The notes beneath the pieces were generated by a model that saw only the letters and a program-made list of their open reading frames with translations, searched no databases and was not told the origin of the DNA. A stretch of DNA of 64,000 nucleotides from contig JAHHSJ010000005.1 in NCBI GenBank assembly GCA_020025295.1, positions 1 to 64,000 on the forward strand, given 5' to 3'. The translations under genes and the position numbers were made by a program. The stretch comes from Oscillospiraceae bacterium. Lineage in GTDB: Bacteria > Bacillota > Clostridia > Oscillospirales > Oscillospiraceae. Of the stretch, positions 17,145-25,358 are shown one piece after another (within the stretch, counting starts at the first letter, position 1; the number at the start of each line of letters is the position of its first letter).

Positions 17145-17297
17145 AGTGGTTCTCTCCCTGCGGCTGCATAGAATTTTGGGAAGCTGCCCCAGAGGGCAGC
17201 GCTTAGGTTTTCTCTGATTATAGCATAGACAGGACGGAAAAGGGAGCGGCAGAGGGGGGGAAATACCGTAGTTTTTCCGGATCTGTGCCGGAACTAC

Positions 17298-17326
17298 TTC
17301 CCAAATAGAAGGGAATTGGATATAAT
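17298..17326 (+). promoter_or_regulatory. Promoter of the phoB-phoR-like operon
   Basis: TTCCCA (17298-17303), 17 bp, TATAAT (17321-17326). Just upstream, about 17268-17297, lies a dyad in which CCGGAACTAC pairs with GTAGTT...CCGG across a 3-T bulge, which may be an operator. Confidence 0.55.
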
Positions 17327-17406
17327 AAAACCGTATGCGAGTAATTGGAACCCCAATAGAGCAGAAGCGGCCCTTCTGCCCGGGAGAAATGACTGAGGCT
17401 GGGAAA

Positions 17407-18081
17407 ATGATTTATTTATTGGAAGATGACGACAGCATCCGCAAGCTGGTGATCTACGGTCTGGAAAGTCAGGGCTATGAGGGAAAGGGCTTCAGCACCC
17501 CCTCAGAATTCTGGAAGGCCATGGGTCAGGAGCTGCCGGAGTTGGTGCTGCTGGATATTATGCTGCCGGAAGAGGATGGCTTTTCCGTGCTGCGGAAGCT
17601 GCGTACCTCCGGGGAAACCCGGGATTTGCCGGTGATTATGCTTACGGCGAAGAATACGGAGTATGACCGGGTGATTGGTCTGGACAACGGAGCGGATGAC
17701 TTTGTGTCCAAGCCCTTTGGAATGCTGGAGCTGGTGGCTCGGGTGCGTGCGGTGCTCCGCCGGGGCAAACAGCGGCCGCCGGAGACGGAGTATCGGCTCG
17801 GTAAGCTCTATGTATCCCCCAAACGCCATGTGGTGCAGGTGGACGGAGAAGATGTGGTGCTCACCAACAAGGAATTTGAAATTCTCTGCCTGCTGCTGGA
17901 AAATACCGGCACGGTGCTGACCCGGAATGTGTTGATGGACCGGGTGTGGGGCTGCGAATTTGAACGGGAGAACCGCACGCTGGATGTACATATCCGAACT
18001 CTCCGTGCCAAGCTGGGAGATGTGGGTAACTGCATCGAAACCGTCCGGGGCGTGGGCTACAAGATTGTGAACGGGCAGTGA
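17407..18081 (+). CDS. PhoB/PhoP-like response regulator
   Basis: This 224-residue protein is an OmpR/PhoB-class regulator. The receiver domain (1-115) has the acidic pair at residues 7-9, phosphoacceptor Asp50 (LVLLDIMLPEEDG), Thr80 (VIMLTAK) and Lys102 (FVSKPFG). The winged-helix domain (about 130-222) includes LTNKEFEILCLLLENTG and NRTLDVHIRTLRAKLG, ending RGVGYKI. The start at 17407 was chosen because GAGG lies 8 nt upstream and this gives the usual family length; an in-frame ATG at 17389 is possible. It is followed one base later by the sensor kinase gene. The nearby Na/Pi transporter and Pho-box-like repeat support a phosphate role. Confidence 0.88.
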   Translation: MIYLLEDDDSIRKLVIYGLESQGYEGKGFSTPSEFWKAMGQELPELVLLDIMLPEEDGFSVLRKLRTSGETRDLPVIMLTAKNTEYDRVIGLDNGADDFVSKPFGMLELVARVRAVLRRGKQRPPETEYRLGKLYVSPKRHVVQVDGEDVVLTNKEFEILCLLLENTGTVLTRNVLMDRVWGCEFERENRTLDVHIRTLRAKLGDVGNCIETVRGVGYKIVNGQ

Positions 18082-18082
18082 T

Positions 18083-19747
18083 ATGAGAAAGAAAATCGTA
18101 CAGTACTATGTGCTGGTGTGCGGTCTGGTCATGCTGCTGTCCTTCGGACTCTTTTTGACGGCAACCTATCAGTATGTGCAGATCGAGAGTATGCAGCACC
18201 TACAATCGGAAATGGGGTGCATTGCCGAGGGGGTCCGGCTCAACGGGGAGGAGTACTTCCGGCAGCTGGAAACCGAGGATCGGGTGACATGGGTCGGTGC
18301 CGACGGCACCCTGCTCTATGACAGTGCCCCGAAGGGAGCACGGGAGGACAACCTGCTGGAACAGGAGGAAATCCGGGATGCACTTCAGAATGGGACCGGC
18401 AAAAGTACCCGGCATTCGGATGTGTTTCCTCAGTACGACATCTTCTACGCCCTGCGTCAGCCGGACGGTTCCGTGCTTCGGGTGTCCTGTGCGCAGGATT
18501 CCATGGTGTCCGTCATGCTTATCATGAGTTCACCGCTTTTGGGCATCCTGCTTTTGGTGCTGGTTTTGTGCTCCTTCTTTGCCTACCGTCTGGCACGGCA
18601 GATCGTGCTGCCCATCAACCAGATTGACTTGGACTATCCCAATGTGGACGCCACCTATCGGGAGCTGACGCCGCTGGTGTCGAAAATCCAGCAGCAGAAC
18701 CGGACGATTGCCCATCAGATGGACGAGCTGAGCCGAAAGCGCCGGGAATTTGCCGCCATCACGGAAGGCATGACCGAGGGCTTTTTGCTGTTGGACCGGC
18801 ATACCAATATTCTCTCCGGCAACCGAAGTGCTCTGGCACTGCTGGAGCAGGGCTCCGGGCAGAAAATCGAAAATCTGCGCCGAGACGGCTGCGTGCCTCA
18901 GGTGCGGGAGACTGTGGAGTTGGCGATTGCCGGCAAGCGGTCGGAGTTTGTCATCGAGGTGGAGGATCACTCCTGGCAGGTCATTGCCAACCCGGTGGTG
19001 TCCCACGGGCAGGTGCATGGTGTGGTGGTTCTGGTCATGGATGTGACGGAACGGGAACAGCGAGATCAGCTGCGCCGGGAATTCTCCGCCAATGTGTCCC
19101 ACGAGTTAAAAACGCCCCTGACCTCCATTTCCGGCTTCGCGGAGCTGATTAAAGAGGGCTTGGTGCCTCCGGATAAGATGCAGGAGTTTGCCGGAGATAT
19201 TTACCGGGAATCCCAGCGCCTGATGGATCTGGTCAATGACATTCTGCGGCTCAGCCAGCTGGATGAGCAGGGAAGTATGCCCAGTGCGGCTTCCGTGGAT
19301 CTGTATGCCTTGGCTCGCCGGGTGCTGAGCCGACTTGCGCCGGTGGCGGAGGAAGGCGAAGTCACCCTGTCTCTGGAGGGCGAGCCCCATACCGTTTGGG
19401 GTGTTGAGCCGATTTTGGATGAAATGGTGTATAATCTCTGCGAGAACGCCATCAAGTATAACCACCGTCCCGGTCGGGTGGATGTGCAGGTGCGTAAGAC
19501 CGGGGACGAAGTGGTGCTGAAGGTGAAGGACACCGGCATTGGCATCCCGGCCAAAGATCAGCCTCGGGTGTTCGAGCGGTTCTTCCGTGTGGATAAAAGC
19601 CATAGCAAGGCAGTGGGCGGCACCGGTCTGGGTCTGTCCATTGTGAAGCACGGCGCTCAGTATCACAATGCAAGGGTGAAGCTGGACAGCCGACTGGGAG
19701 AGGGAACGACCATCACCCTCTATTTCCCACCGGATAAGAGCAAATAA
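18083..19747 (+). CDS. PhoR-like sensor histidine kinase
   Basis: The 554-residue membrane kinase starts one base after the regulator's stop codon. It has a membrane segment at residues 8-28, an extracytoplasmic domain of about 120 residues, a second membrane segment (about 150-175), a PAS-like domain (about 215-325), and the dimerization helix with phosphoacceptor His340 in NVSHELKTPLTS. The ATPase domain has the N box (LCENAIKYN), DTGIGIP, a FERFFRVDKS F box and GGTGLGLSIV. This is the Bacillus PhoR layout. It probably phosphorylates the regulator encoded just upstream when phosphate is low. Confidence 0.9.
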   Translation: MRKKIVQYYVLVCGLVMLLSFGLFLTATYQYVQIESMQHLQSEMGCIAEGVRLNGEEYFRQLETEDRVTWVGADGTLLYDSAPKGAREDNLLEQEEIRDALQNGTGKSTRHSDVFPQYDIFYALRQPDGSVLRVSCAQDSMVSVMLIMSSPLLGILLLVLVLCSFFAYRLARQIVLPINQIDLDYPNVDATYRELTPLVSKIQQQNRTIAHQMDELSRKRREFAAITEGMTEGFLLLDRHTNILSGNRSALALLEQGSGQKIENLRRDGCVPQVRETVELAIAGKRSEFVIEVEDHSWQVIANPVVSHGQVHGVVVLVMDVTEREQRDQLRREFSANVSHELKTPLTSISGFAELIKEGLVPPDKMQEFAGDIYRESQRLMDLVNDILRLSQLDEQGSMPSAASVDLYALARRVLSRLAPVAEEGEVTLSLEGEPHTVWGVEPILDEMVYNLCENAIKYNHRPGRVDVQVRKTGDEVVLKVKDTGIGIPAKDQPRVFERFFRVDKSHSKAVGGTGLGLSIVKHGAQYHNARVKLDSRLGEGTTITLYFPPDKSK

Positions 19748-19756
19748 AGAAAACAA

Positions 19757-19801
19757 AGCACGGTCTGTGGAACCAATCCGTTCCGCAGGCCGTGCTTTTT
19801 G
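19757..19801 (+). terminator. Intrinsic terminator of the two-component operon
   Basis: A 17-bp stem with two mismatches (19757-19773, 19780-19796) is followed by TTTTTG. Confidence 0.85.
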
Positions 19802-19837
19802 TGCTGAGCATAGGCAGATTTCGTGTATTTTCTCGGA

Positions 19838-19893
19838 TTTAACCTAAATTTAACCTGAGTTTGGTTTTGAATTTAAGATAGGGGCGGTATAGT
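19838..19893 (+). promoter_or_regulatory. Pho-box-like repeats and promoter of the Na/Pi transporter gene
   Basis: TTTAACC occurs at 19838 and again at 19849. Degenerate copies follow at 19860 (TTTGGTT) and 19872 (TTTAAGA), giving an 11- to 12-bp period. TATAGT at 19888-19893 serves as the -10 and no good -35 is present. Tandem 11-bp-spaced TTAACA-like repeats in place of a -35 are the known binding pattern of Bacillus PhoP. Confidence 0.65.
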
Positions 19894-19951
19894 AAACGAG
19901 TAAATTGTCGGTGCTTGTTCCGGCGACAAATTGAAAAAAGGGAGATCAAAA

Positions 19952-21700
19952 ATGGATCTGTTCGATGTATTGGGCCTGATTGGAGGCCTGAGCCTATTTT
20001 TGTTCGGTATGAATATCATGGGAGCGGCGCTGGAAAAGCGAGCCGGCAGCGGTTTGAAAACCCTGCTCAGCAAGCTGACCACCAGCCGCATGACCGGCTT
20101 CCTGACGGGTCTGGGCGTCACTGCGGTGATCCAGTCCTCTTCTGCCACTACCGTCATGGTGGTCGGCTTTGTTAACTCCGGCCTGATGACCTTGGGACAG
20201 GCCATCAATGTGATTATGGGCGCCAATGTGGGTACCACGGTCACCGCTTGGATTCTCAGCTTGTCCGGCATCGAGGGCGACAGCTTCTTCCTGGAGCTGC
20301 TGAAGCCCACCTCCTTTACTCCTGTGCTGGCGCTCATCGGCGTCATCCTCTTCATGTTCTGCAAGTCCAACAAGAAGAAGGACACCGGCACCATTTTGCT
20401 GGGCTTTGCAACGCTGATGTACGGAATGGAAGCCATGTCCGGCGCCGTCAGCGGTCTGCGGGATGTGCCTGAGTTCCAGAACATCCTCACCATGTTCTCC
20501 AACCCCGTTCTGGGTGTGCTGGCAGGCGCACTGCTGACCGGCATTATTCAGTCCTCTTCCGCCTCTGTGGGCATTTTGCAGGCGCTGGCATCTACCGGTC
20601 AGGTTACCGTCGGAAGTGCTATCCCGATCATTATGGGCCAGAATATCGGCACCTGTGTCACCGCCATGCTCTCCTCTGTGGGTGCCAATAAGAACGCCCG
20701 CCGTGCAGCAGTGGTACACCTGAGCTTCAATATCATCGGCACGACGGTGTGGCTGACGGTGTTCTGCATCGTGAATGCTTTGATGGACTTCTCCTTTGTG
20801 CATCTGGCGGCAAACCAGTTCAGCATTGCTGTGATTCATACCGTGTTCAATGTGCTCTGCACCCTGCTGATGCTGCCTATGGTGAAGGTGCTGGAGCGGC
20901 TGGCCTGCCGCATCGTCCCCGACACCAAGACCGTAGAGGACGAAACCGAGCTGGACGAGCGTCTGATGACCACTCCCACCATCGCCATCGACCAGTGCCG
21001 TGTGGTGGCCGGCGAGATGGCTGTGGGCGCACAGAAGGCTCTGGGTACCGCAGTTTCCCTGCTGACCCAGTACGATAACAAGACTGCCGATCAGGTCCGT
21101 GAGCTGGAAGGCGAAGGCGACCACTTTGAGGATATGCTGGGCACCTATCTGGTGCGCCTGAGCGCCCACGATATGAACGCCCATGACAGTGCCGAATCCG
21201 CCAAGCTGCTCCATGCCATCGGTGATCTGGAGCGTATCTCCGACCATGCGGTGAACATTATGGGATCTGCCGTTGAGATGCACGAGAAAAAGATTGTTTT
21301 CTCCGAGGAGGCCAACCGGGAACTGAGCGTGATCGTGGCTGCGGTCAGCGAGTGCGTGGAGCTTGCCATCAGTGCCTTTGTCCATGAGGATCTGGAGTTT
21401 GCCCGTGAGGTGGAGCCTCTGGAGCAGGTCATCGATGCATTGAAGAGCCAGCTGCGCTCCCGTCATGTGCTGCGTCTTCAGCGGGGCGAATGTTCCATTG
21501 AGGCCGGCTTTATCCTCTCTGATCTGCTGACCAGTTTGGAGCGTGTCAGCGATCATTGCTCCAACATTGCGGGCTGTGTTATCGAGATGACCCATGCAAG
21601 TTTGGACCTGCACGAGTACCTCCACGGCGTGCGTGGAGAGGACCCGCTGTACATAGATCGGTACGATGCTTACGCCAAAAAATATGCGCTTATGAATTGA
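19952..21700 (+). CDS. Na/Pi cotransporter with PhoU-like C-terminal domain
   Basis: The 582-residue protein is an NptA-type (PNaS) sodium-phosphate symporter. Residues 1 to about 330 form the membrane domain with two inverted copies of the QSSS repeat: VIQSSSATTVMVVGFV followed by NVIMGANVGTT, and IIQSSSASVGILQAL followed by PIIMGQNIGT. Residues about 350-560 are a soluble helical PhoU-like domain with acidic E/D-rich helices. The ATG at 19952 has AAAAAGGGAG 7 nt upstream; an upstream TTG at 19931 was rejected. Placement right after a phosphate two-component system and behind a Pho-box-like element supports phosphate uptake under limitation. Confidence 0.93.
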   Translation: MDLFDVLGLIGGLSLFLFGMNIMGAALEKRAGSGLKTLLSKLTTSRMTGFLTGLGVTAVIQSSSATTVMVVGFVNSGLMTLGQAINVIMGANVGTTVTAWILSLSGIEGDSFFLELLKPTSFTPVLALIGVILFMFCKSNKKKDTGTILLGFATLMYGMEAMSGAVSGLRDVPEFQNILTMFSNPVLGVLAGALLTGIIQSSSASVGILQALASTGQVTVGSAIPIIMGQNIGTCVTAMLSSVGANKNARRAAVVHLSFNIIGTTVWLTVFCIVNALMDFSFVHLAANQFSIAVIHTVFNVLCTLLMLPMVKVLERLACRIVPDTKTVEDETELDERLMTTPTIAIDQCRVVAGEMAVGAQKALGTAVSLLTQYDNKTADQVRELEGEGDHFEDMLGTYLVRLSAHDMNAHDSAESAKLLHAIGDLERISDHAVNIMGSAVEMHEKKIVFSEEANRELSVIVAAVSECVELAISAFVHEDLEFAREVEPLEQVIDALKSQLRSRHVLRLQRGECSIEAGFILSDLLTSLERVSDHCSNIAGCVIEMTHASLDLHEYLHGVRGEDPLYIDRYDAYAKKYALMN

Positions 21701-21710
21701 AAAATTCCCG

Positions 21711-21739
21711 TTGACCTGTAAGGGCAAACTGTGTATATT
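21711..21739 (+). promoter_or_regulatory. Promoter of the desulfoferrodoxin-rubredoxin operon
   Basis: TTGACC (21711-21716), 17 bp, TATATT (21734-21739), about 55 bp before the start codon. Confidence 0.7.
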
Positions 21740-21795
21740 ATACCTGTGAGGCATGAAGCTCCACATACAAACCGGTCAATAGGAGGGTGAGCTGA

Positions 21796-22170
21796 ATGAA
21801 GTTTTATATCTGCGATCATTGCGGTAACATCATTACATATGTGACGAATCGGGGCGTTCCGGTTATGTGCTGCGGTCAGAAAATGACGGAGTTGATTCCG
21901 AATACATCTGACGGCGCTGCGGAAAAGCATGTTCCTGTCATCACTGTGGCTGGCAATCTGGTGAAGGTTGCTGTCGGCTCGGTGGAGCATCCTATGGTGG
22001 ATGCACACTTTATTGAGTGGATTGTGCTGGAAACCAAAGAGGGGTCCCAGCGCAAGGAGCTGAAACCCGGAGATAAGCCTGCGGTGGAGTTTATGCTCTG
22101 TGACGGTGACGAGGTTGTCGCCGCCTATGCATACTGCAATCTGCATGGTCTGTGGAAAGGAACGATTTAA
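21796..22170 (+). CDS. dfx: Desulfoferrodoxin (superoxide reductase)
   Basis: This 124-residue protein reduces superoxide to peroxide without making oxygen, a typical anaerobe defence. The N-terminal desulforedoxin domain has the FeCys4 site (CDHCGN at 6-11 and CCGQKM at 25-30). The neelaredoxin domain carries the Fe(His)4Cys ligands: EKHVPVI, EHPMVDAHFI and the C-terminal CNLHGLWKG. GGAGGGTGA lies 5-13 nt upstream of the ATG. Rubredoxin, its electron donor, is encoded 2 bp downstream, so the two act together in the cytoplasm. Confidence 0.95.
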   Translation: MKFYICDHCGNIITYVTNRGVPVMCCGQKMTELIPNTSDGAAEKHVPVITVAGNLVKVAVGSVEHPMVDAHFIEWIVLETKEGSQRKELKPGDKPAVEFMLCDGDEVVAAYAYCNLHGLWKGTI

Positions 22171-22172
22171 TT

Positions 22173-22328
22173 ATGAAGTACATTTGCGACGTCTGCGGTT
22201 ACGAGTACGACGAAGAGCTGGGCGATCTGGATAACGGCATCGAGCCCGGTACCGCTTGGGAAGATGTCCCTGAGGATTATCTGTGCCCCCTGTGCGGTGT
22301 TGGCAAGGATATGTTCGTCGAAGCATAA
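22173..22328 (+). CDS. Rubredoxin
   Basis: This 51-residue protein has the full rubredoxin pattern: MKYICDVCGYEYD (Cys5 and Cys8), GTAWEDVPEDYLCPLCGVGK (Cys38 and Cys41) and an acidic surface. The four Cys hold one Fe. It starts 2 bp after the desulfoferrodoxin stop with AAAGGAACG as ribosome binding site, and passes electrons to superoxide reductase. A terminator with a T7 tail follows. Confidence 0.95.
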   Translation: MKYICDVCGYEYDEELGDLDNGIEPGTAWEDVPEDYLCPLCGVGKDMFVEA

Positions 22329-22339
22329 CAAAACATCAA

Positions 22340-22371
22340 AAGCGCCGACTGTGAGTCGGCGCTTTTTTTAT
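22340..22371 (+). terminator. Terminator of the rubredoxin operon
   Basis: An 11-bp stem AAGCGCCGACT/AGTCGGCGCTT (22340-22350, 22354-22364) with loop GTG is followed by a T-run. Confidence 0.9.
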
Positions 22372-22390
22372 GCCCCAATGGGAAGAATCG

Positions 22391-22425
22391 GAGAAAAGAA
22401 GCCCCGGATCAGAGATCCGGGGCTT
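22391..22425 (-). terminator. Terminator of the alcohol dehydrogenase gene
   Basis: A 12-bp stem (22399-22410, 22414-22425) with a 3-nt loop exits on the minus strand into CTTTTCTC. Confidence 0.8.
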
Positions 22426-22459
22426 TGTTGGGACAATGTAACTCCAGCGTCAGGATGGA

Positions 22460-23677
22460 TTAGAAATCAACCTCAGTGTCGTAGTAGCAGCACTTCAGCA
22501 GCTTCTCCATCTCCTCCTGAGAGGGCTGACGGGGGTTGGAACCGGTGCAGGCATCGGCGATGGCGTTCTTGGCGATCTCAGGCAGACGCTCCAGGAACAC
22601 ATCCTCAGGCACGAAGCCCTGCTCGGTGGGATAGCTGTCGGTGCCGTAGTTCTTGATGCAGTGAGGAATGTTCAGCTGATCGTTCATGCCGCGCAGGAAC
22701 TTAATCAGAGCAGCGACCTTCTCGTCGTCGTTAGCGCCGGTCAGGCCCATGTAGTCAGCAATGACGCCATAGCGAGCCTTAGCGGTGGGATCCTTGGCGT
22801 TGAAGGCGATGACCTTGGGCAGGTACATAGCGTTAGCAGCACCATGGATGATGTGAGCGCCGTAATCAGCGAAAGCAGCGCCAGTCTTATGAGCCATGGA
22901 GTGGACGATACCCAGCAGAGCGTTGGAGAAAGCCATGCCGGCCAGGCACTGTGCATTGTGCATGGAGTCACGCTTGGCCATATCGCCATTGTAAGAGGGG
23001 ATCAGATCGGTCTGGATCATCTTGATAGCCCAGATGGCCAGAGGATCGGTGTAATCGCAGTTAGCGGTGGACACATAAGCCTCGATCGCATGGGTCATAG
23101 CGTCCATACCGGTGTGAGCGACCAGCTTCTGGGGCATGGTCTCAGCCAGATCGGGATCCACGATAGCGACATCGGGAGTGATCTCGAAGTCAGCGATGGG
23201 ATACTTGATGCCCTTGGAGTAGTCGGTGATGATGGAGAAAGCGGTCACCTCAGTAGCGGTGCCGGAAGTGGAGGAGATAGCGCAGAAGTGAGCCTTCTTA
23301 CGCAGAGCAGGGATACCGAAGACCTTGCACATATCCTCGAAGGTAATCTCGGGATACTCGTACTTGATCCACATAGCCTTAGCAGCATCGATGGGAGAGC
23401 CGCCGCCCATAGCAACGATCCAGTCGGGCTCGAAGTCCAGCATAGCCTGAGCGCCGCGCATAACGGTCTCAACGCTGGGATCGGACTCAATGCCCTCGAA
23501 CAGCTGAACTTCCATACCGGCTTCCTTCAGGTACTCGACAGCGCGATCGAGGAAACCGAATCTCTTCATGGAGCCGCCGCCAACGCAAACCATTGCCTTC
23601 TTGCCGGTGAAGCTCTTCAGAGCCTCCAGAGAGCCCTTACCATGATACAGGTCACGGGGGAGAGTAAATCTAGCCAT
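22460..23677 (-). CDS. Iron-containing alcohol dehydrogenase
   Basis: The 405-residue protein is a group III Fe-dependent alcohol dehydrogenase. It has the NAD(P)-binding segments KKAMVCVGGGSMK and VAMGGGSPIDAAKAMW, the SSTSGTATEVT region, and metal-binding histidines in HTGMDAMTHAIE, GIVHSMAHKTGAAF and HGAANAMYLP. It reduces aldehydes to alcohols to recycle NADH during fermentation. Codon choice is unusually uniform, suggesting very high expression. The ATG at 23677 follows TTGGAGG. The promoter carries a Rex-like operator, so induction by a high NADH/NAD ratio is likely. Confidence 0.93.
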   Translation of the reverse strand: MARFTLPRDLYHGKGSLEALKSFTGKKAMVCVGGGSMKRFGFLDRAVEYLKEAGMEVQLFEGIESDPSVETVMRGAQAMLDFEPDWIVAMGGGSPIDAAKAMWIKYEYPEITFEDMCKVFGIPALRKKAHFCAISSTSGTATEVTAFSIITDYSKGIKYPIADFEITPDVAIVDPDLAETMPQKLVAHTGMDAMTHAIEAYVSTANCDYTDPLAIWAIKMIQTDLIPSYNGDMAKRDSMHNAQCLAGMAFSNALLGIVHSMAHKTGAAFADYGAHIIHGAANAMYLPKVIAFNAKDPTAKARYGVIADYMGLTGANDDEKVAALIKFLRGMNDQLNIPHCIKNYGTDSYPTEQGFVPEDVFLERLPEIAKNAIADACTGSNPRQPSQEEMEKLLKCCYYDTEVDF

Positions 23678-23731
23678 AAAAAAACCTCCAACGAACGATT
23701 GATAATTGTGGGGCCATATTGCCCCGTACAT

Positions 23732-23765
23732 GTGTTATTTTATTAACAAACAGAGGAAATGTCAA
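23732..23765 (-). promoter_or_regulatory. Promoter with overlapping Rex-like operator
   Basis: Minus-strand TTGACA (23765-23760), 17 bp, TAAAAT (23742-23737) is a near-consensus promoter. An 18-bp element at 23732-23749 (minus strand TTGTTAA-TAAA-ATAACAC) matches 12 of 14 fixed bases of the TTGTTAA-N4-TTAACAA Rex consensus as I recall it, and covers the -10. Confidence 0.6.
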
Positions 23766-23801
23766 GACGGCAAAGGTACTTATTTTCCGTGTCCGGTGTA
23801 C

Positions 23802-23845
23802 AAAAAAACGATCGTTCTGTCCGGATAAAGTCTGGACAGAACGAT
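23802..23845 (-). terminator. Terminator of the dihydrouridine synthase gene
   Basis: A perfect 12-bp inverted repeat (ATCGTTCTGTCC at 23811-23822 and its complement at 23834-23845) exits into CGTTTTTTTG on the minus strand, about 105 bp past the dus stop codon. Confidence 0.75.
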
Positions 23846-23950
23846 ATAAATGACAGAAATGTTTTGAAAATGACAGAAAAACATGAAATTCGAACAAAAT
23901 AGTGTGTCTAATTCGATAGTGAGGAGAAACACGCAAAAGTGTCCGTATCC

Positions 23951-24898
23951 TCACTTTTCCGGGCAGAAGGCGGTGTCCGGGATCAGATCCTCGTTGCGGA
24001 ACAGGGCGTTGACGGTGGATTGATATTCCGAAAGGTGCCGGGTCTTGCGAATGATCTTCTGATAGCCCTGATAGTTGGTAAACATCTGAATCAGGTAGGT
24101 CCAAACCCCCTTCATCTTGCACAGCGTGGGGCCGTCCCCAAACATGATCTGCTGATAGCCCTCAAACAGCTCTCCGTGGAACTCCTCCAGCGTGTGCTTG
24201 TCGGGGGTGCCGCCCATGAGCCACGGGTTGCACAGCAATCCCCGGCCCAGCATGACGGTTTCCAGCTTGGGGCAGGCGTTCTGTGCCGCTTGCAGCTGCT
24301 CCTTGGAGAAGAGGTCGCCGTTGTAGGTCACCGGGAAGGGGGCACGCTCCATGGCGAGGAGAAATGCGTCCCACCGGGGGGTGTTTTTGTAGTAGTCCTT
24401 TTGAATCCGGGGATGCACGATCAGTTCTGTGCAGGGGTATCTGCAAAACAGTTCCAGAAGCCGGGGCCATTCCTCTTCACTGTAACGGCCAATCCGGGTC
24501 TTGATGGAGATACGAAGGGGACTTTGCTCAAAAATCTCGTCCAGAAAGCGCTCCAGCTCCTCTGGCTGACTGAGAAATCCGGAGCCTTTGTTCTTGGCTG
24601 CCACGGTTCCGGAGGGACAGCCCAGATTGAGGTTCACCTCGGTGTAGCCCAGCTCTGCCAAGTCCCGGCAGGTGGTGAGAAAGTAATCCGCCCGGTTGGT
24701 GAGAATCTGGGGAATGAGGTTCTGGCCCTGATTGTGTTCCGGCAGCACATCGTTGCGCTCCCGATGATTGAGCCCCTTGTTCATGTTGGGGGCGATAAAA
24801 GGGGTGAAATATTTGTCCGCCGGGGTAAAGTGCCTGTGGTAGGCACTGCGGTAAAGATAAGTGGTGACCCCTTCCATGGGAGCTAATTCAAACTGCAC
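23951..24898 (-). CDS. tRNA-dihydrouridine synthase family protein
   Basis: A 315-residue FMN-dependent TIM-barrel enzyme that reduces uridine to dihydrouridine in tRNA D-loops. It has the N-terminal LAPMEGVT, the NLNLGCPSG motif with catalytic Cys94, an ISIKTRIG segment (K in the FMN site), LIVHPRIQKDYY, the YNGDLFS loop and VMLGRGLLCNPWL at the phosphate-binding end. Which D-loop position it modifies cannot be told. It is transcribed from a promoter that abuts the lrgA promoter head to head (24926-24954). Confidence 0.9.
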   Translation of the reverse strand: MQFELAPMEGVTTYLYRSAYHRHFTPADKYFTPFIAPNMNKGLNHRERNDVLPEHNQGQNLIPQILTNRADYFLTTCRDLAELGYTEVNLNLGCPSGTVAAKNKGSGFLSQPEELERFLDEIFEQSPLRISIKTRIGRYSEEEWPRLLELFCRYPCTELIVHPRIQKDYYKNTPRWDAFLLAMERAPFPVTYNGDLFSKEQLQAAQNACPKLETVMLGRGLLCNPWLMGGTPDKHTLEEFHGELFEGYQQIMFGDGPTLCKMKGVWTYLIQMFTNYQGYQKIIRKTRHLSEYQSTVNALFRNEDLIPDTAFCPEK

Positions 24899-24925
24899 AG
24901 AAAAATCCCGCCTTTCGTGGAAATT

Positions 24926-24971
24926 ATTGTAACACGGATGTCTTGAGAAAACAAGAAAACTGCCGTATAGT
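24926..24971. promoter_or_regulatory. Divergent promoters for dus and lrgAB with abutting -35 boxes
   Basis: Plus strand: TTGAGA (24943-24948), 17 bp, TATAGT (24966-24971). Minus strand: TTGTTT (24954-24949), 17 bp, TACAAT (24931-24926). The two -35 hexamers touch, so polymerase binding at one should exclude the other. Confidence 0.55.
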
Positions 24972-24995
24972 TAGACGGTTGGGAGTGAAGAGAAG

Positions 24996-25358
24996 ATGAA
25001 ATATGTGAAACAGCTGATGATTATTTTGCTGGTCAGCCTCCTTGGAGAGCTGCTCTATGCCTATATCCCCCTGCCCATTCCGGCCAGTATCTACGGTCTG
25101 GTGTTGATGCTGGTGGGGCTTTGTACCGGTGTCATTCGTCTGGCTTCCGTGCAGGAAACGGCAAAATTTCTGGTCAGCATCATGCAGGTGATGTTCATTC
25201 CGGCCGCTGTGGGTCTGCTGAATGCATGGGATGTGCTGCGTCCTATCCTGCTGCCGGTGACCATCATTATGGTGGTCAGCACGGTTCTGGTCATGGTGGC
25301 CTCCGGTGAGGTGGCCCAGTGGGTGCAGAAGCGAGAGGGAAAGGCGGAGCAGCGATGA
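24996..25358 (+). CDS. lrgA: CidA/LrgA family membrane protein
   Basis: A 120-residue holin-like membrane protein with four hydrophobic segments. The motif LPIPASIYGLVLMLVGL (about residues 26-42) and a downstream VMFIPAAVGLLN are the signature of LrgA/CidA. In staphylococci these modulate murein hydrolase activity and cell lysis; recent work links the family to metabolite export. It overlaps the next gene (LrgB) by the ATGA arrangement, the usual pair. Confidence 0.88.
   Translation: MKYVKQLMIILLVSLLGELLYAYIPLPIPASIYGLVLMLVGLCTGVIRLASVQETAKFLVSIMQVMFIPAAVGLLNAWDVLRPILLPVTIIMVVSTVLVMVASGEVAQWVQKREGKAEQR

Noticed and set aside
19994..21766. 590-codon open frame on the minus strand
   Set aside because: Antisense shadow of the Na/Pi cotransporter gene; composition dominated by His, Gln and Gly.
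23811..23845. Long perfect inverted repeat considered as an operator
   Set aside because: It is followed by seven U on the minus strand and lies downstream of the dihydrouridine synthase gene, so a terminator explains it better.
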